Part shown: in pieces, positions 25,645 through 34,928 of the stretch
Layout of the letters: the number at the start of each line of letters is the position of its first letter
Numbering within the stretch: the stretch's first letter is position 1
Assembly: GCA_900541415.1 (NCBI GenBank)
Contig: UQJP01000013.1
Span: 1-64,000 of the forward strand
Length of the DNA: 64,000 nucleotides
Direction of reading: 5' to 3'
Source: an uncultured Odoribacter sp.
GTDB lineage: Bacteria; Bacteroidota; Bacteroidia; Bacteroidales; Marinifilaceae
Program-made: the position numbers and the translations under genes
Notes under the pieces: model-generated
The model's input: the letters and a program-made list of their open reading frames with translations, nothing else
Database searches by the model: none
Told to the model about the DNA's origin: nothing

Positions 25645-26524
25645 AATATCGATTATCACCATAAACTACAATGGACTGAAGGAAACCTGCATGCTCGTGG
25701 ATTCCCTTCGCCGTCACGTTTCCGTGAACTATGAGCTGATCATCGTGGATAATGGCTCTGCCATAAACGAAGCGGAACTATTGCAATTACGCTATCCGGA
25801 AACCCGCTGCATCCGAAGCGAAATAAACCGGGGATTTTCGGGAGGCAACAATATCGGGATTCAGGCAGCGAAAGGAAAATATCTACTGTTCCTGAACAAC
25901 GACACTTTCGTGACAGACGATTCTCTGCATTTTTTATGCGAAAAACTCGACAGTAAACCGGAAATCGGAGGTGTCAGTCCAAAAATCAAATTCGCCTTTA
26001 GTCCCCAGCACATCCAATTTGCCGGCTACACTCCGCTTTCTGCCATCACCCTGCGCAACAACCTGATCGGTTTCGATGAAAAAGACCGGGGACAATACAA
26101 TTCCTCCACACCCACCCCCTATTTACACGGGGCTGCCATGATGGTAAAAAAAGAAATCATCGAACAAGTTGGATTAATGCCCGAAATTTATTTCCTTTAT
26201 TATGAAGAATTGGATTGGTGTACTCAAATGACAGACAAAGGCTACGAACTATGGTATGAGCCACGCGCAACGGTGTTCCACCAGGAAAGCCGGACCACGG
26301 GACAAAATAGTCCCCTGAAGGCATTTTACCTCTCCCGCAACCGCCTGCTTTATGCCTGGAGGCATCGCCGGGGAAGCCAGCTAATATTCAGCCTGCTTTA
26401 CCAATGGTGTATCGCAGTGCCTAAAAATATAATAATCTACCTCTCAAAAGCGAAGCACTCGCAGGCTTTCGCAGTCCTGAAAGGTAGCTTTGCTTTTTTA
26501 GCATTAAAAAACAAAACAACATGA
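25628..26524 (+). CDS. Family 2 glycosyltransferase, WbbL-like
   Basis: Cytoplasmic glycosyltransferase of 298 residues with a GT-A fold. It has SIITINYNGLKET, the nucleotide-metal motif FLNNDTFV and the acceptor-site region YYEELDWCTQM, as in rhamnosyltransferases such as WbbL. The start is the ATG at 25628 inside the end of the Wzy-like gene; the longer frame has no family support. It adds one sugar to the lipid-linked repeat unit; donor sugar unknown. Confidence 0.9.
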   Translation: MEQTPEISIITINYNGLKETCMLVDSLRRHVSVNYELIIVDNGSAINEAELLQLRYPETRCIRSEINRGFSGGNNIGIQAAKGKYLLFLNNDTFVTDDSLHFLCEKLDSKPEIGGVSPKIKFAFSPQHIQFAGYTPLSAITLRNNLIGFDEKDRGQYNSSTPTPYLHGAAMMVKKEIIEQVGLMPEIYFLYYEELDWCTQMTDKGYELWYEPRATVFHQESRTTGQNSPLKAFYLSRNRLLYAWRHRRGSQLIFSLLYQWCIAVPKNIIIYLSKAKHSQAFAVLKGSFAFLALKNKTT

Positions 26525-27699
26525 CAAATTTCCGGGAAATATTATATCTGTTCGAATACATCTGCTGGATACTGGCAGCGCTTGCGGTGACCTATCCGTT
26601 AATATTTTCTTTGGCCTCCCTCGGGTCAAGAAAATTCCGTTATCCCGCAGCCCGGAAACTACGCCGTTTCGCCGTGCTTTTTCCCGCTTACAAGGAAGAC
26701 CGGGTTATCGAACAAGTGGTTTCTTCGTTCCTTTCTCAGGACTACCCGAAAGAATTGTTCGACATTGTCGTCATTTCCGACCACATGCAGGAAGAAACGA
26801 ACGAACACCTCAGCCGACAGCCCATTATTCTGCTAAAGGCCACCTATAAAGACAGCACCAAAGCCAAAGCCCTGAACTTCGCGATGGACGAACTGGATGC
26901 TTCAAAATACGACGGAGTGATTATATTGGACGCCGACAACATTGTAGAAAACAACTTCCTGCACGAAATCAACAACACATTCGAAGCAGGAGTAAAGGCT
27001 ATTCAGGCACACCGTACGGCTAAAAACCGGAACACAGACATTGCCATTCTCGACGGGGTTAGTGAAGAAGTGAACAACTCTATTTTCCGGCGGGGACATG
27101 TGCGCTTAGGTTTGTCCTCTGCCCTGATCGGTTCGGGCATGGCTTTCGATTACGCGTGGTTTCACGAAAACATCAGAAAAGTATCCTCTGCCGGAGAGGA
27201 CAAAGAATTGGAAGCCCTGTTACTCAAACAGAGGATATTTATCGAATTCCTCGACCATGTTCCGGTATATGACGAAAAAACACAGGGTGAAAAAGGATTT
27301 TATAACCAGCGCCGCCGCTGGATAGCCTCGCAGGTGGCTCAATGGTCAAGGGTATTCCGGGATTTGCCGGGAGCGATCGTCTCACTGAACATCGACTATA
27401 TCGACAAACTACTGCAATGGCTGCTCCCGCCCCGTTTAATTCTTTTCGGAGGAATTATTTTTATGGGTTGCCTGATGCAGGTGCTCGACTGGCCGTTAGC
27501 GCTAAAATGGTGGTCTTTATTTATCATCATGGGAATTTCACTTTGCCTGGCAATCCCGGACAAACTGGTCGATGAAAAATTCAAGAAATCGATCTACAAG
27601 CTTCCCCTGCTATTTTTTATGATGGTGGTAAACTTATTCCGGGTAAAAGGAGCTTACCGGAAATTCGTACACACGGAACGTAGCCAAACGTCAAACTAA
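26521..27699 (+). CDS. Membrane family 2 glycosyltransferase
   Basis: A 392-residue protein with one N-terminal helix (about 10-32) and three C-terminal helices enclosing a GT-A domain. Motifs are the DAD in IILDADNIVE, GEDKELE and QRRRWIASQ, the Q/RxxRW motif of cellulose-synthase-like and related glycosyltransferases. The membrane layout recalls processive enzymes, but it may equally add a single sugar to a lipid carrier. It overlaps the previous gene by 4 bases. Confidence 0.88.
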   Translation: MTNFREILYLFEYICWILAALAVTYPLIFSLASLGSRKFRYPAARKLRRFAVLFPAYKEDRVIEQVVSSFLSQDYPKELFDIVVISDHMQEETNEHLSRQPIILLKATYKDSTKAKALNFAMDELDASKYDGVIILDADNIVENNFLHEINNTFEAGVKAIQAHRTAKNRNTDIAILDGVSEEVNNSIFRRGHVRLGLSSALIGSGMAFDYAWFHENIRKVSSAGEDKELEALLLKQRIFIEFLDHVPVYDEKTQGEKGFYNQRRRWIASQVAQWSRVFRDLPGAIVSLNIDYIDKLLQWLLPPRLILFGGIIFMGCLMQVLDWPLALKWWSLFIIMGISLCLAIPDKLVDEKFKKSIYKLPLLFFMMVVNLFRVKGAYRKFVHTERSQTSN

Positions 27700-27710
27700 A
27701 ACCGAACATC

Positions 27711-28829
27711 ATGAAAATTGCCATCGAAGCGCAACGCATATTCAGGACGAACAAACATGGAATGGATTTCGTAGCTTTGGAAACTATCCGGGAACTACAA
27801 AAAATCGATCAGGAAAATGAATACTACATTCTGGTTGCTCCCGGAACAGACCACTGCCTAACCCCTTCCCGCAATATGCACATTGTGGAAATTAAATGCC
27901 CTACCTATCCCCTTTGGGAACAATGGGCATTACCGCGTGCCCTGAAAAAGATCAGGCCCGATGTATTGCACTGCACCAGCAATACCGCTCCGATATATAG
28001 CCGGATACCTTTAATCCTGACGCTACACGATATTATCTTTTTAGAAAAACGGTCGGGAACAAATCATTCATTATACCAAAACTTAGGCTGGCATTACCGC
28101 CGCCTGGTTGTACCCCGCATTCTACGAAAATGCAAAAAAATCATCACGGTATCACAATTCGAATGTAATCGTATTCAAAATACGCTACATCTCCCGGAAG
28201 GAGTGCTGACTGCTATCCACAACGGGTATAGCAAACGCTTTAAACCCCTGGAACAGGTCTACGATACCACCAAAAAATACCTGAAAGCGGAAAAATACAT
28301 TCTTTTTCTCGGAAACACCGATCCGAAAAAGAATACCCCTTTAACGCTCAAGGCCTACAGCCTTTATGTGAAACAGTCGGCTGCCCCATTGCCTTTGCTG
28401 ATAGCCGATTTACAGGAATCGGTCATCGATCAGATTCTGGAAGAACAACACATTCAGGAAATCAAACCCCTGTTAAGCTATCCGGGCTACATTCCCCATG
28501 CCGACCTGCCCGCTATCTACAACGGGGCTTCGGTCTTCCTCTATACTTCCTTACGGGAAAGTTTCGGAATCCCGCTACTCGAAGCAATGGCCTGCGGAAC
28601 TCCCGTGGTCAGTTCCAACACTTCGGCCATTCCGGAAGTAGCAGGAACAGGAGCCGTCTTGGTGAATCCCGAAAAACCGGAAGAAATTGCCGCGCAACTT
28701 ATCCGGCTGGAACAGGACACCGCTTTCCGAAACGCACAAATCGCCTACGGATTGGAACGGGTAAAAGCCTTCTCCTGGGAACAGACAGCCCGTCGGTTGT
28801 TAAACATATACACGAACTTTAACTCATAA
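27711..28829 (+). CDS. Family 4 glycosyltransferase
   Basis: Retaining GT-B glycosyltransferase of 372 residues. The C-terminal domain has LFLGNTDPKKN and the family motif ESFGIPLLEAMACGTPVV containing the EX7E donor-site glutamates. The N-terminal half has HDIIFLEKRSGTN. Members of this type use GDP-mannose or other nucleotide sugars; with manC in the locus mannose is plausible. It is the last sugar-adding gene before the ion-channel pair, which starts 4 bases after its stop. Confidence 0.92.
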   Translation: MKIAIEAQRIFRTNKHGMDFVALETIRELQKIDQENEYYILVAPGTDHCLTPSRNMHIVEIKCPTYPLWEQWALPRALKKIRPDVLHCTSNTAPIYSRIPLILTLHDIIFLEKRSGTNHSLYQNLGWHYRRLVVPRILRKCKKIITVSQFECNRIQNTLHLPEGVLTAIHNGYSKRFKPLEQVYDTTKKYLKAEKYILFLGNTDPKKNTPLTLKAYSLYVKQSAAPLPLLIADLQESVIDQILEEQHIQEIKPLLSYPGYIPHADLPAIYNGASVFLYTSLRESFGIPLLEAMACGTPVVSSNTSAIPEVAGTGAVLVNPEKPEEIAAQLIRLEQDTAFRNAQIAYGLERVKAFSWEQTARRLLNIYTNFNS

Positions 28830-28833
28830 TTCT

Positions 28834-29739
28834 ATGAACAGCTATATCACCGTTATCAGTTCTTTACTGATATTCCTGTTTCCCTATATTGGAAAACATT
28901 GGTTTAGCCGCACCACCTTAGCTTCGACAGTTGTTTCCCTGGGAATACTCGGAACTTTTGCCGGAATATTTATAGGTTTGCTACAATTCGACGTATCCCG
29001 GATAGAAATTGCACTTCCGGCTCTGCTCGAAGGGCTAAAAACAGCCTTCCTCACCTCGATTGCCGGAATGTGTTCGTCCCTATTGCTGAAACTCTATCCG
29101 GCTTTCTACGGAATCAAACTGGAAGCAAGTGAAGAACCGGACTCAGAAACCAACGCAGCCATCTCGATCCTTTCGAGTATAGAGAATTGCATGCGGGAGG
29201 CCAACCGGGACTCAAACGAAAACCTGGCACGCCTGAACGCTTCCTTCAATTCTTTCTCCGAGCATATTGCAGAACTCCACGTGAACGCCTTCACCACCGC
29301 CCTTGAAAAAGCGATGGAAAATTGGAATTCACAGATTTCCAACGAAATCAACGAGTCTATACAAGAAATCAACCAAACCGTAAAAAGCCTGCGGGATATT
29401 CAGGAAACAAACAATCAGCAGATAAAAATCGTTAGTAGTAATATACATGCTTCTTTGGAAACCTTAAATCAGGTATCCGGAAACATCGGCCTGTTCCTGA
29501 ACAAATCGATTTCCCTGAACACCAGGCAACAGGAATCCGTTACCACCCAGATGAACAACCTGGGGAGTTTGGTGAAAACAACCGAAACCCAACTGGAACG
29601 GCAGCTCAACACCATGGAAGAAAGGTTAAAACGTGAAATGAGTGCAATGGAACAATTCTCCCATACCCTGATTACAATTATTAATAAACTGACTTTAGAC
29701 CACAATGCGATCTTAAAACGCCAGCAAGAAGAACCTTAA
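28834..29739 (+). CDS. MotA/TolQ/ExbB-like channel protein, ZorA-like
   Basis: A 301-residue inner-membrane protein with three helices in the first 90 residues: about 4-20, 28-52 with GILGTFAGIFIGLL, and 64-88 with GLKTAFLTSIAGM. The latter two match the TM2/TM3 core of MotA/TolQ/ExbB proteins and most resemble ZorA of the Zorya defence system. Residues of about 93-301 form a long predicted helical/coiled-coil tail in the cytoplasm, shorter than that of Zorya ZorA but of the same kind. Such proteins form a pentamer around two MotB/TolR-type helices and use ion flow to rotate. It follows a glycosyltransferase by 4 bases and precedes a MotB-like gene, all in the polysaccharide operon. Confidence 0.83.
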   Translation: MNSYITVISSLLIFLFPYIGKHWFSRTTLASTVVSLGILGTFAGIFIGLLQFDVSRIEIALPALLEGLKTAFLTSIAGMCSSLLLKLYPAFYGIKLEASEEPDSETNAAISILSSIENCMREANRDSNENLARLNASFNSFSEHIAELHVNAFTTALEKAMENWNSQISNEINESIQEINQTVKSLRDIQETNNQQIKIVSSNIHASLETLNQVSGNIGLFLNKSISLNTRQQESVTTQMNNLGSLVKTTETQLERQLNTMEERLKREMSAMEQFSHTLITIINKLTLDHNAILKRQQEEP

Positions 29740-29757
29740 CTTTGATTGTTTACGGAC

Positions 29758-30462
29758 ATGAAACTATTTAACGGGAAACAAGAAGAAAATCCATGGATAT
29801 CCATTTCAGATTTGATGTCGGTGCTGATGATGGTGTTCCTTTTTGTTTCGATTACCTATATGGTAAAGATCACTATCGAGAAAAACCGGATTCAAACCAT
29901 TGCTGTCACATACGAAAATCTACAAAACGAATTATATTTAGACCTGAAAAAAGAATTTGGTAAAGACCTGGAAATTTGGAATGCGGAGTTGGATGAATCC
30001 ACCCTCTCCATCCGTTTTGAAAATCCGGAAATTTTATTTGAAGTAGGTAGCGCGGAATTAAAAAATAATTTCAAAACCTTACTAAACGATTTTTTTCCCC
30101 GCTATCTAAACATCCTGACCAGTGATAAATACAGGAACGACATCGAAGAAATACGCATCGAAGGGCATACCTCCAGCGAATGGTATAACAAAACTTCGGA
30201 ACAGCAGGCCTATTTCAACAATATGGAACTGTCGCAAAACAGAACCCGGAAAGTTCTGGAATATATTTTGCAGCAAAATTGGAATAAAAATCTTTTCGAA
30301 TGGGAGAAAAAACACCTCACCGCGAATGGGCTGTCGTCCAGCAAGATTATTATAGATGCCAACGGACAGGAAGATAAAGAAAAATCAAGGCGAGTGGAAT
30401 TCCGGGTGAAAACAGATGCAGAAAAGCGGATCGTGAGAATATTAAAACAAGACAAAACTTAA
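29758..30462 (+). CDS. MotB/ZorB-like protein with OmpA-type wall-binding domain
   Basis: A 234-residue protein. A single helix at about 20-37 is preceded by WISISDLMSVLMMVFLF, where Asp18 is placed exactly as the ion-binding aspartate of MotB/ZorB proteins. A periplasmic OmpA-like peptidoglycan-binding domain spans about 80-225, with IRIEGHTSSEW, MELSQNRTRKVLEYI and SRRVEFRV. The start is the ATG at 29758; the frame also opens at a TTG 12 bases upstream. It is 18 bases after the ZorA-like gene. Together they should form an ion-driven stator unit anchored to the cell wall. No ZorC, ZorD or ZorE effector gene is nearby, so a polysaccharide-related role is more likely than phage defence. Confidence 0.87.
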   Translation: MKLFNGKQEENPWISISDLMSVLMMVFLFVSITYMVKITIEKNRIQTIAVTYENLQNELYLDLKKEFGKDLEIWNAELDESTLSIRFENPEILFEVGSAELKNNFKTLLNDFFPRYLNILTSDKYRNDIEEIRIEGHTSSEWYNKTSEQQAYFNNMELSQNRTRKVLEYILQQNWNKNLFEWEKKHLTANGLSSSKIIIDANGQEDKEKSRRVEFRVKTDAEKRIVRILKQDKT

Positions 30463-30473
30463 CAAGACCTGCC

Positions 30474-31100
30474 ATGTTAGCAAAACTGAAAGAAAAAATC
30501 AAACAGAATCCCCGGTGGAAACAAAGATTACTTTATCTGCTGGTGCATCCTGTTAAAACCCGTCCCAGAAGGTGGCTTCGTTTTTTCCAGTTTACTTACC
30601 TGAAAAAAGGAAAAGGTGCAATCATATATCGTAACGTACGTAAAGACCTCATCCCGTTCAATCGCTTTTGCTTAGGACAAAAATCCGTGGTTGAAAGTTT
30701 TTCGGCTTTAAACAACATGGTAGGCGATATTACGATCGGTAACCACTCCCGTATCGGGTTAGGCAACACGGTCATTGGCCCGGTCAGCATTGGCAACCAT
30801 ACGAACATTGCACAAAACGTCACGATTTCCGGTTTAAACCACATATTTGATGACGTAACGAAAACCATTGCAGAGCAAGGAGTGTCCACTTCCCCCATCC
30901 ACATCGGGGACGACGTGTGGATTGGAGCCAATGCCGTGATACTGGCAGGAGTAGAAATAGGTAAACACTCGGTGATAGCCGCAGGGAGCATAGTCACCCG
31001 CCCGGTTCCTCCCTATTCGATCTGTGCCGGAAATCCGGCAAAAATCATTAAACAATATGATTTCGAGAAAAAAGAATGGGTAAAAGCAGCCCATGCCTGA
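30474..31100 (+). CDS. Hexapeptide-repeat O-acetyltransferase
   Basis: Left-handed beta-helix acyltransferase of 208 residues. Hexapeptide turns run from about 80, for example IGNHSRIGLGNTVIG, and continue with IGDDVWIGANAVILAGVEIG and VIAAGSIVTRPVPPY, with the terminal AGNPAKIIKQYD typical of the maltose/galactoside acetyltransferase group. It probably O-acetylates a sugar of the repeat unit using acetyl-CoA in the cytoplasm. It is the last gene of the 19695-31100 operon; the next gene is convergent, 10 bases away. Confidence 0.92.
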   Translation: MLAKLKEKIKQNPRWKQRLLYLLVHPVKTRPRRWLRFFQFTYLKKGKGAIIYRNVRKDLIPFNRFCLGQKSVVESFSALNNMVGDITIGNHSRIGLGNTVIGPVSIGNHTNIAQNVTISGLNHIFDDVTKTIAEQGVSTSPIHIGDDVWIGANAVILAGVEIGKHSVIAAGSIVTRPVPPYSICAGNPAKIIKQYDFEKKEWVKAAHA

Positions 31101-31110
31101 GAACTGCAAA

Positions 31111-32148
31111 TCACTGCCCCAGTAAGGTGGCGATCCCTTTCCCCCATTTTCCCCATTGCTTTACCTTTAAAAGCAATTTATAAAACAGAAAAGGAATATA
31201 AATCTGTGTCGATAAGGCTATCGCTAATCCCAATGGCCAGGAAAGCCCGAACCGCTGGACCACAAATTGCACCGCCACCAGCGGAAACCATGAAAATAAA
31301 TAAATCGCATACGAACTCCCGAAAAGGTGATCCGCCCAGCGGGCATGGTAATGAATATATAGCTTACTGATGGATATACTGAGTAAAATGCCTAAAAAGG
31401 TATAACACACCCGCGCCAGCGGAAAAGAAACATCCGGGAAATAATAGATCAATCCCGAAAAAACAATTCCCAACAAGGCACACACCCAGCCCCGCTCCAG
31501 GCGTAAGCGGCGTTCGATATTTCCCTGAAGAAAAAAGAACATAAATCCGCTCCAGAAAAATAACCAGTAACCGATCACACCCTCTAAATTCAGGAAAGCA
31601 ACCCCTTCCAACGGATTAACCACTTTCAAAAGAAGCAAAACGGCAAAAACAATTCCATAGGCAAACATATTCTCCCGCCCGATACGGAAAATCTTCACCA
31701 ATCCCACCGTCAGTAACGTGATAATAAACAAAGTCGGTAAAAACCAGAAAAACTTAATCACATTATCCCAGGGATACAGCAACATATTCGCATACGCCCG
31801 GAACGAAAGATCCACGGGACGAAGCGCATAGGCGCTCAGTAAACATTTGGGCACATAAACCAGAGTGCTGATAAAAAAATAAGGCAGCAACAAACGCTTC
31901 GCTTTTTTCAAAATAAATTGCTCCCGCCCGAACCATTCAGTATCCCGTACCTCTTTATTCTTACTGTTACAGGCATACACCAACAAATATCCCGATAAAA
32001 ACATAAACAAAGGCATGTGGAAAGCATATATCCAGCGATGAATATATATAGTGGCATACGGATTGAAAAGCGAATGCCCCAGGCACACCAGCACGATAGC
32101 CCACACCTGTAAAAAAGCAATCTGACGATTATACCTTGTATTTCCCAT
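31111..32148 (-). CDS. Acyltransferase-3 family membrane protein
   Basis: An approximately ten-helix inner-membrane protein of 345 residues of the acyltransferase 3 (OafA/WecH-like) family. It has the catalytic-type histidine in VWAIVLVCLGHSLF and FHMPLFMFLSGYL near the N-terminus. These proteins move acetyl or other acyl groups across the membrane to decorate surface sugars. It is the last gene of a three-gene minus-strand operon with Wzx and a glycosyltransferase (4- and 6-base gaps). Confidence 0.88.
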   Translation of the reverse strand: MGNTRYNRQIAFLQVWAIVLVCLGHSLFNPYATIYIHRWIYAFHMPLFMFLSGYLLVYACNSKNKEVRDTEWFGREQFILKKAKRLLLPYFFISTLVYVPKCLLSAYALRPVDLSFRAYANMLLYPWDNVIKFFWFLPTLFIITLLTVGLVKIFRIGRENMFAYGIVFAVLLLLKVVNPLEGVAFLNLEGVIGYWLFFWSGFMFFFLQGNIERRLRLERGWVCALLGIVFSGLIYYFPDVSFPLARVCYTFLGILLSISISKLYIHYHARWADHLFGSSYAIYLFSWFPLVAVQFVVQRFGLSWPLGLAIALSTQIYIPFLFYKLLLKVKQWGKWGKGIATLLGQ

Positions 32149-32152
32149 AACC

Positions 32153-33619
32153 TTACCTGTTCAATTTATTCCTTAGGGTAGCCACCATGCCCCGTGTCTT
32201 CCCCCAAATATCGTATTCTCCGCTCATTTGCATATACACCACCCACACGGTCAAAGCGATCATTCCTTTCACAATCAAGCTGATTAACCGGGGGGAAGAA
32301 TCCAGCCATGCGCTTACACTCCATAATACGCCCGCAATCAAAACGCTCAAAGCCGCGGGGGACACAAACTGTTTCCAAAACTGCAACATGCCCTGCTTAA
32401 ATGTCACCCTATACATCACCCAATAGGATTGTAAAAAACTAAGCGTAAAAGAAATACAAATTCCCCACGCCACAGCCTCCAGAGTTTTGAAATAAAAAAT
32501 CCCGATACACATCCCCGTCACGTTCAGAACAGCCGAAATCAAACCGGTAACGAACAAATTTTTGGTATCGTTGGCAGCCTGAAAAATAGCCCCGGAAGTG
32601 GAAAGAATAATCTGAATCCCCACCGACAACGATAAAATCTGAAATACAGGCACGGAAGGTAACCACTGGTCACCAAAAATCACCAGCGTGATCTCCTTTG
32701 CCGTAAACCAAAGAGTGGCCGACAGGGGCAACCCGATCAGGGCTAAAAAGCGAACGATCTTTCCATAAGAGGCAATCATTTTAGGCTTATCGTTCTGCAA
32801 GCCTGAAAAAACAGGATGCATCACGGGGGTAATCACATAAGTGATATTCTGCAAAGGCAACATCATCAGGCGGTATGACTTATCGTAATATCCCAAAAGT
32901 GTCATTCCCAAATGTTTACCGATCAACAATTTATCTAAATTACGGCTAAAAAAACAAATGATATTGAACAAAAACTGATAAGCGGAAAAACGGAAAATCT
33001 TCCGCAAAGGAACGATCCCCCAGCTAAATTTCAGCTTTTGAGGATACTTACGGTAAGACACCACAAATAACAGCAAACTCGATAAAATCGGATTAACGAC
33101 TAAAGCATATATACCTCCCCCCAGCAAAGCCACCGCGATAGCGATCCCCCCTCCGGCCACCTGAATCCCCAAAGTCCGCCAAGCGATGAATTTAAAATTC
33201 TTCGCCTTGAAAAGCAGGGCATTGGGAATAATATTAGCCGAGGCAAAAAATAAATTCAGCGAAAGCAATTGAATGATCGGCACCAACGCCTGATCTTCAT
33301 AAAAAGAAGCTATCAGCCACGAAGACAAAAAGAAAAGCCCACCCAGGGCCAAGCCTGTCCAACAGGAAAAAGAAAACAACCCGGATAAATCCTCATCGGT
33401 CAAATCCTGCTGCTGCACCACTGCGGGAGCTATTCCCAAATCGCTGAACACCGAGAAAAAAGAAATGACAACCGTAGCCACCGTAATCACCCCAAATTCC
33501 TCCGGAGCGATCAAGCGCGACAAAACCCCTGCCACCACCAAAGAGATCAGGATTCCCGAATATTTTGCAATGGCCGTATAAAACACGCCTGAAAAAAGTT
33601 CTCTTTTTAAAGAAGCCAT
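32153..33619 (-). CDS. Polysaccharide flippase (Wzx, MOP superfamily)
   Basis: A 488-residue membrane protein with about fourteen hydrophobic helices and the N-terminal pattern AKYSGILISLVVAGVLSRLI, followed by PEEFGVITVATV as in Wzx/MviN-type lipopolysaccharide flippases. It should turn the undecaprenyl-linked repeat unit to the periplasmic face for the Wzy-like polymerase at 24196. It is encoded on the opposite strand to that operon, so flippase and polymerase are under separate promoters. Confidence 0.92.
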   Translation of the reverse strand: MASLKRELFSGVFYTAIAKYSGILISLVVAGVLSRLIAPEEFGVITVATVVISFFSVFSDLGIAPAVVQQQDLTDEDLSGLFSFSCWTGLALGGLFFLSSWLIASFYEDQALVPIIQLLSLNLFFASANIIPNALLFKAKNFKFIAWRTLGIQVAGGGIAIAVALLGGGIYALVVNPILSSLLLFVVSYRKYPQKLKFSWGIVPLRKIFRFSAYQFLFNIICFFSRNLDKLLIGKHLGMTLLGYYDKSYRLMMLPLQNITYVITPVMHPVFSGLQNDKPKMIASYGKIVRFLALIGLPLSATLWFTAKEITLVIFGDQWLPSVPVFQILSLSVGIQIILSTSGAIFQAANDTKNLFVTGLISAVLNVTGMCIGIFYFKTLEAVAWGICISFTLSFLQSYWVMYRVTFKQGMLQFWKQFVSPAALSVLIAGVLWSVSAWLDSSPRLISLIVKGMIALTVWVVYMQMSGEYDIWGKTRGMVATLRNKLNR

Positions 33620-33625
33620 GAACTC

Positions 33626-34798
33626 TTATTTTTTTAATATCAATTTTTCCCACTCCCGGGCGATATGCCCCACCTCAAATTCTCCGGCATAAGCCTTCGC
33701 TTCCTGGCCCAGCCTGCCGAGTTCCGCCAAGCTAACCACCCGACTCATTTGCCCGGCAAGCGACGCCGGATTCCCGTTTTCGAAAAGGAAGCCGAAAGGC
33801 TTATCACCCAATAACTCTTTCCCCACCGGGACATCCGAAGCAATAACGGGCAACCCGTGTGCCATCGCCTCAATCAGCACCAGCCCGAAACCTTCCCAGC
33901 GGGAACTCAACACATAAACGCTGGCAGAAGCATAATGTTCCTGTATATTCTTTGTAAAAGGATGAATCTTCACCCGGTTTTCCAACCCATGCTTCACGAT
34001 AAGTGAACGAATCAGCCCTTCTTCCTCCCCCTCGCCCACAATATCCAATGTCCATTCATCGTTCCCTTTGGCAAACAAAGCAAAACCTTCAACCAAAATA
34101 TCGAATCCCTTCATGAGAGGAGTCATACGCCCCACCGCCACAAACCGCTTATGTGCAGCTCCCCCCTGCCCTTTGACCTCCAATGTCAAAGGATTGTACA
34201 AAGCCGTCGTCTTCACTCCCAAACGTTCCCGATACAAATGCTGGTCGTTCCGGGTCAGCACCACAATTTCGTCCAACGCCTGCGATTGATATTTAAAACG
34301 CTTTTCCCCTTTCCAAAGCCAAAGGCCGGGTTGTCCGAAGAAAGCCTCATAAGAATTATGCATCCACCCCACCACCTTTGCCCGGATATGTTTCCGTATA
34401 CCTGCCAAAAACAGGGATGGAAAAACATGCACTCCCACCACCACATCATAATCCTCCTCCTGCAACGCCCCGATCAAAATCCTGCGGTAAGTGGATGAAA
34501 ACGAAGAATAACTGTATAACCTTGTTGTCCGGGCGTTCTGTGGCAACACCTTCTTATACATCAGGCTATAAGCCTTACAAGGAATTTTCTCATAAAAAGG
34601 AAGTTCCGGATAATGCAAATAACGAAACCTCAACGCCGCATCCTGCAACCCATACATGGAACGATCCTCATCCGACGGATTGTCCCTGGTCAGGATCGTC
34701 ACTTCATGCCGCCGGGACAACTCTTTAGCAAGGCCTGCCAGCACCCGCTGCACACCGCCGAATGTAAATATTGAATCACAATAAAAACAAATTTTCAT
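33626..34798 (-). CDS. Family 4 glycosyltransferase
   Basis: GT-B glycosyltransferase of 390 residues. The N-terminal GGVQRVLAGLAKEL and C-terminal SRWEGFGLVLIEAMAHGLPV (containing the EX7E motif) place it in GT4. It is the first gene of the minus-strand operon with Wzx and an acyltransferase, and is divergent from the glycosyltransferase at 34953. No clear -7 box was found on its side of the shared upstream region. Confidence 0.92.
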   Translation of the reverse strand: MKICFYCDSIFTFGGVQRVLAGLAKELSRRHEVTILTRDNPSDEDRSMYGLQDAALRFRYLHYPELPFYEKIPCKAYSLMYKKVLPQNARTTRLYSYSSFSSTYRRILIGALQEEDYDVVVGVHVFPSLFLAGIRKHIRAKVVGWMHNSYEAFFGQPGLWLWKGEKRFKYQSQALDEIVVLTRNDQHLYRERLGVKTTALYNPLTLEVKGQGGAAHKRFVAVGRMTPLMKGFDILVEGFALFAKGNDEWTLDIVGEGEEEGLIRSLIVKHGLENRVKIHPFTKNIQEHYASASVYVLSSRWEGFGLVLIEAMAHGLPVIASDVPVGKELLGDKPFGFLFENGNPASLAGQMSRVVSLAELGRLGQEAKAYAGEFEVGHIAREWEKLILKK

Positions 34799-34920
34799 GC
34801 TGGCAATTTTAGTTTATTCAGAGTGTAATTTGCAATCACAGAAGTATTTCAAGACAATCCGATTCTATGCAAAATTATTGTTTTTATCCGAAATAAACAG
34901 AATTATCCTAAAATATATCC

Positions 34921-34928
34921 TAACTTTG
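34921..34928 (+). promoter_or_regulatory. Candidate -7 box for the glycosyltransferase pair
   Basis: TAACTTTG matches TAnnTTTG and lies 24 bases before the ATG at 34953, giving a leader of about 19 bases. It supports the downstream ATG over the longer open frame beginning at 34797. Confidence 0.6.

Noticed and set aside
28834..30462. A Zorya anti-phage defence system
   Set aside because: Only the ZorA/ZorB-like pair is present. No ZorC, ZorD helicase or ZorE nuclease lies nearby and all neighbours are polysaccharide genes.
31111..34798. Mobile element carrying the minus-strand Wzx group
   Set aside because: No transposase, integrase, terminal repeats or target duplications could be seen at its borders.
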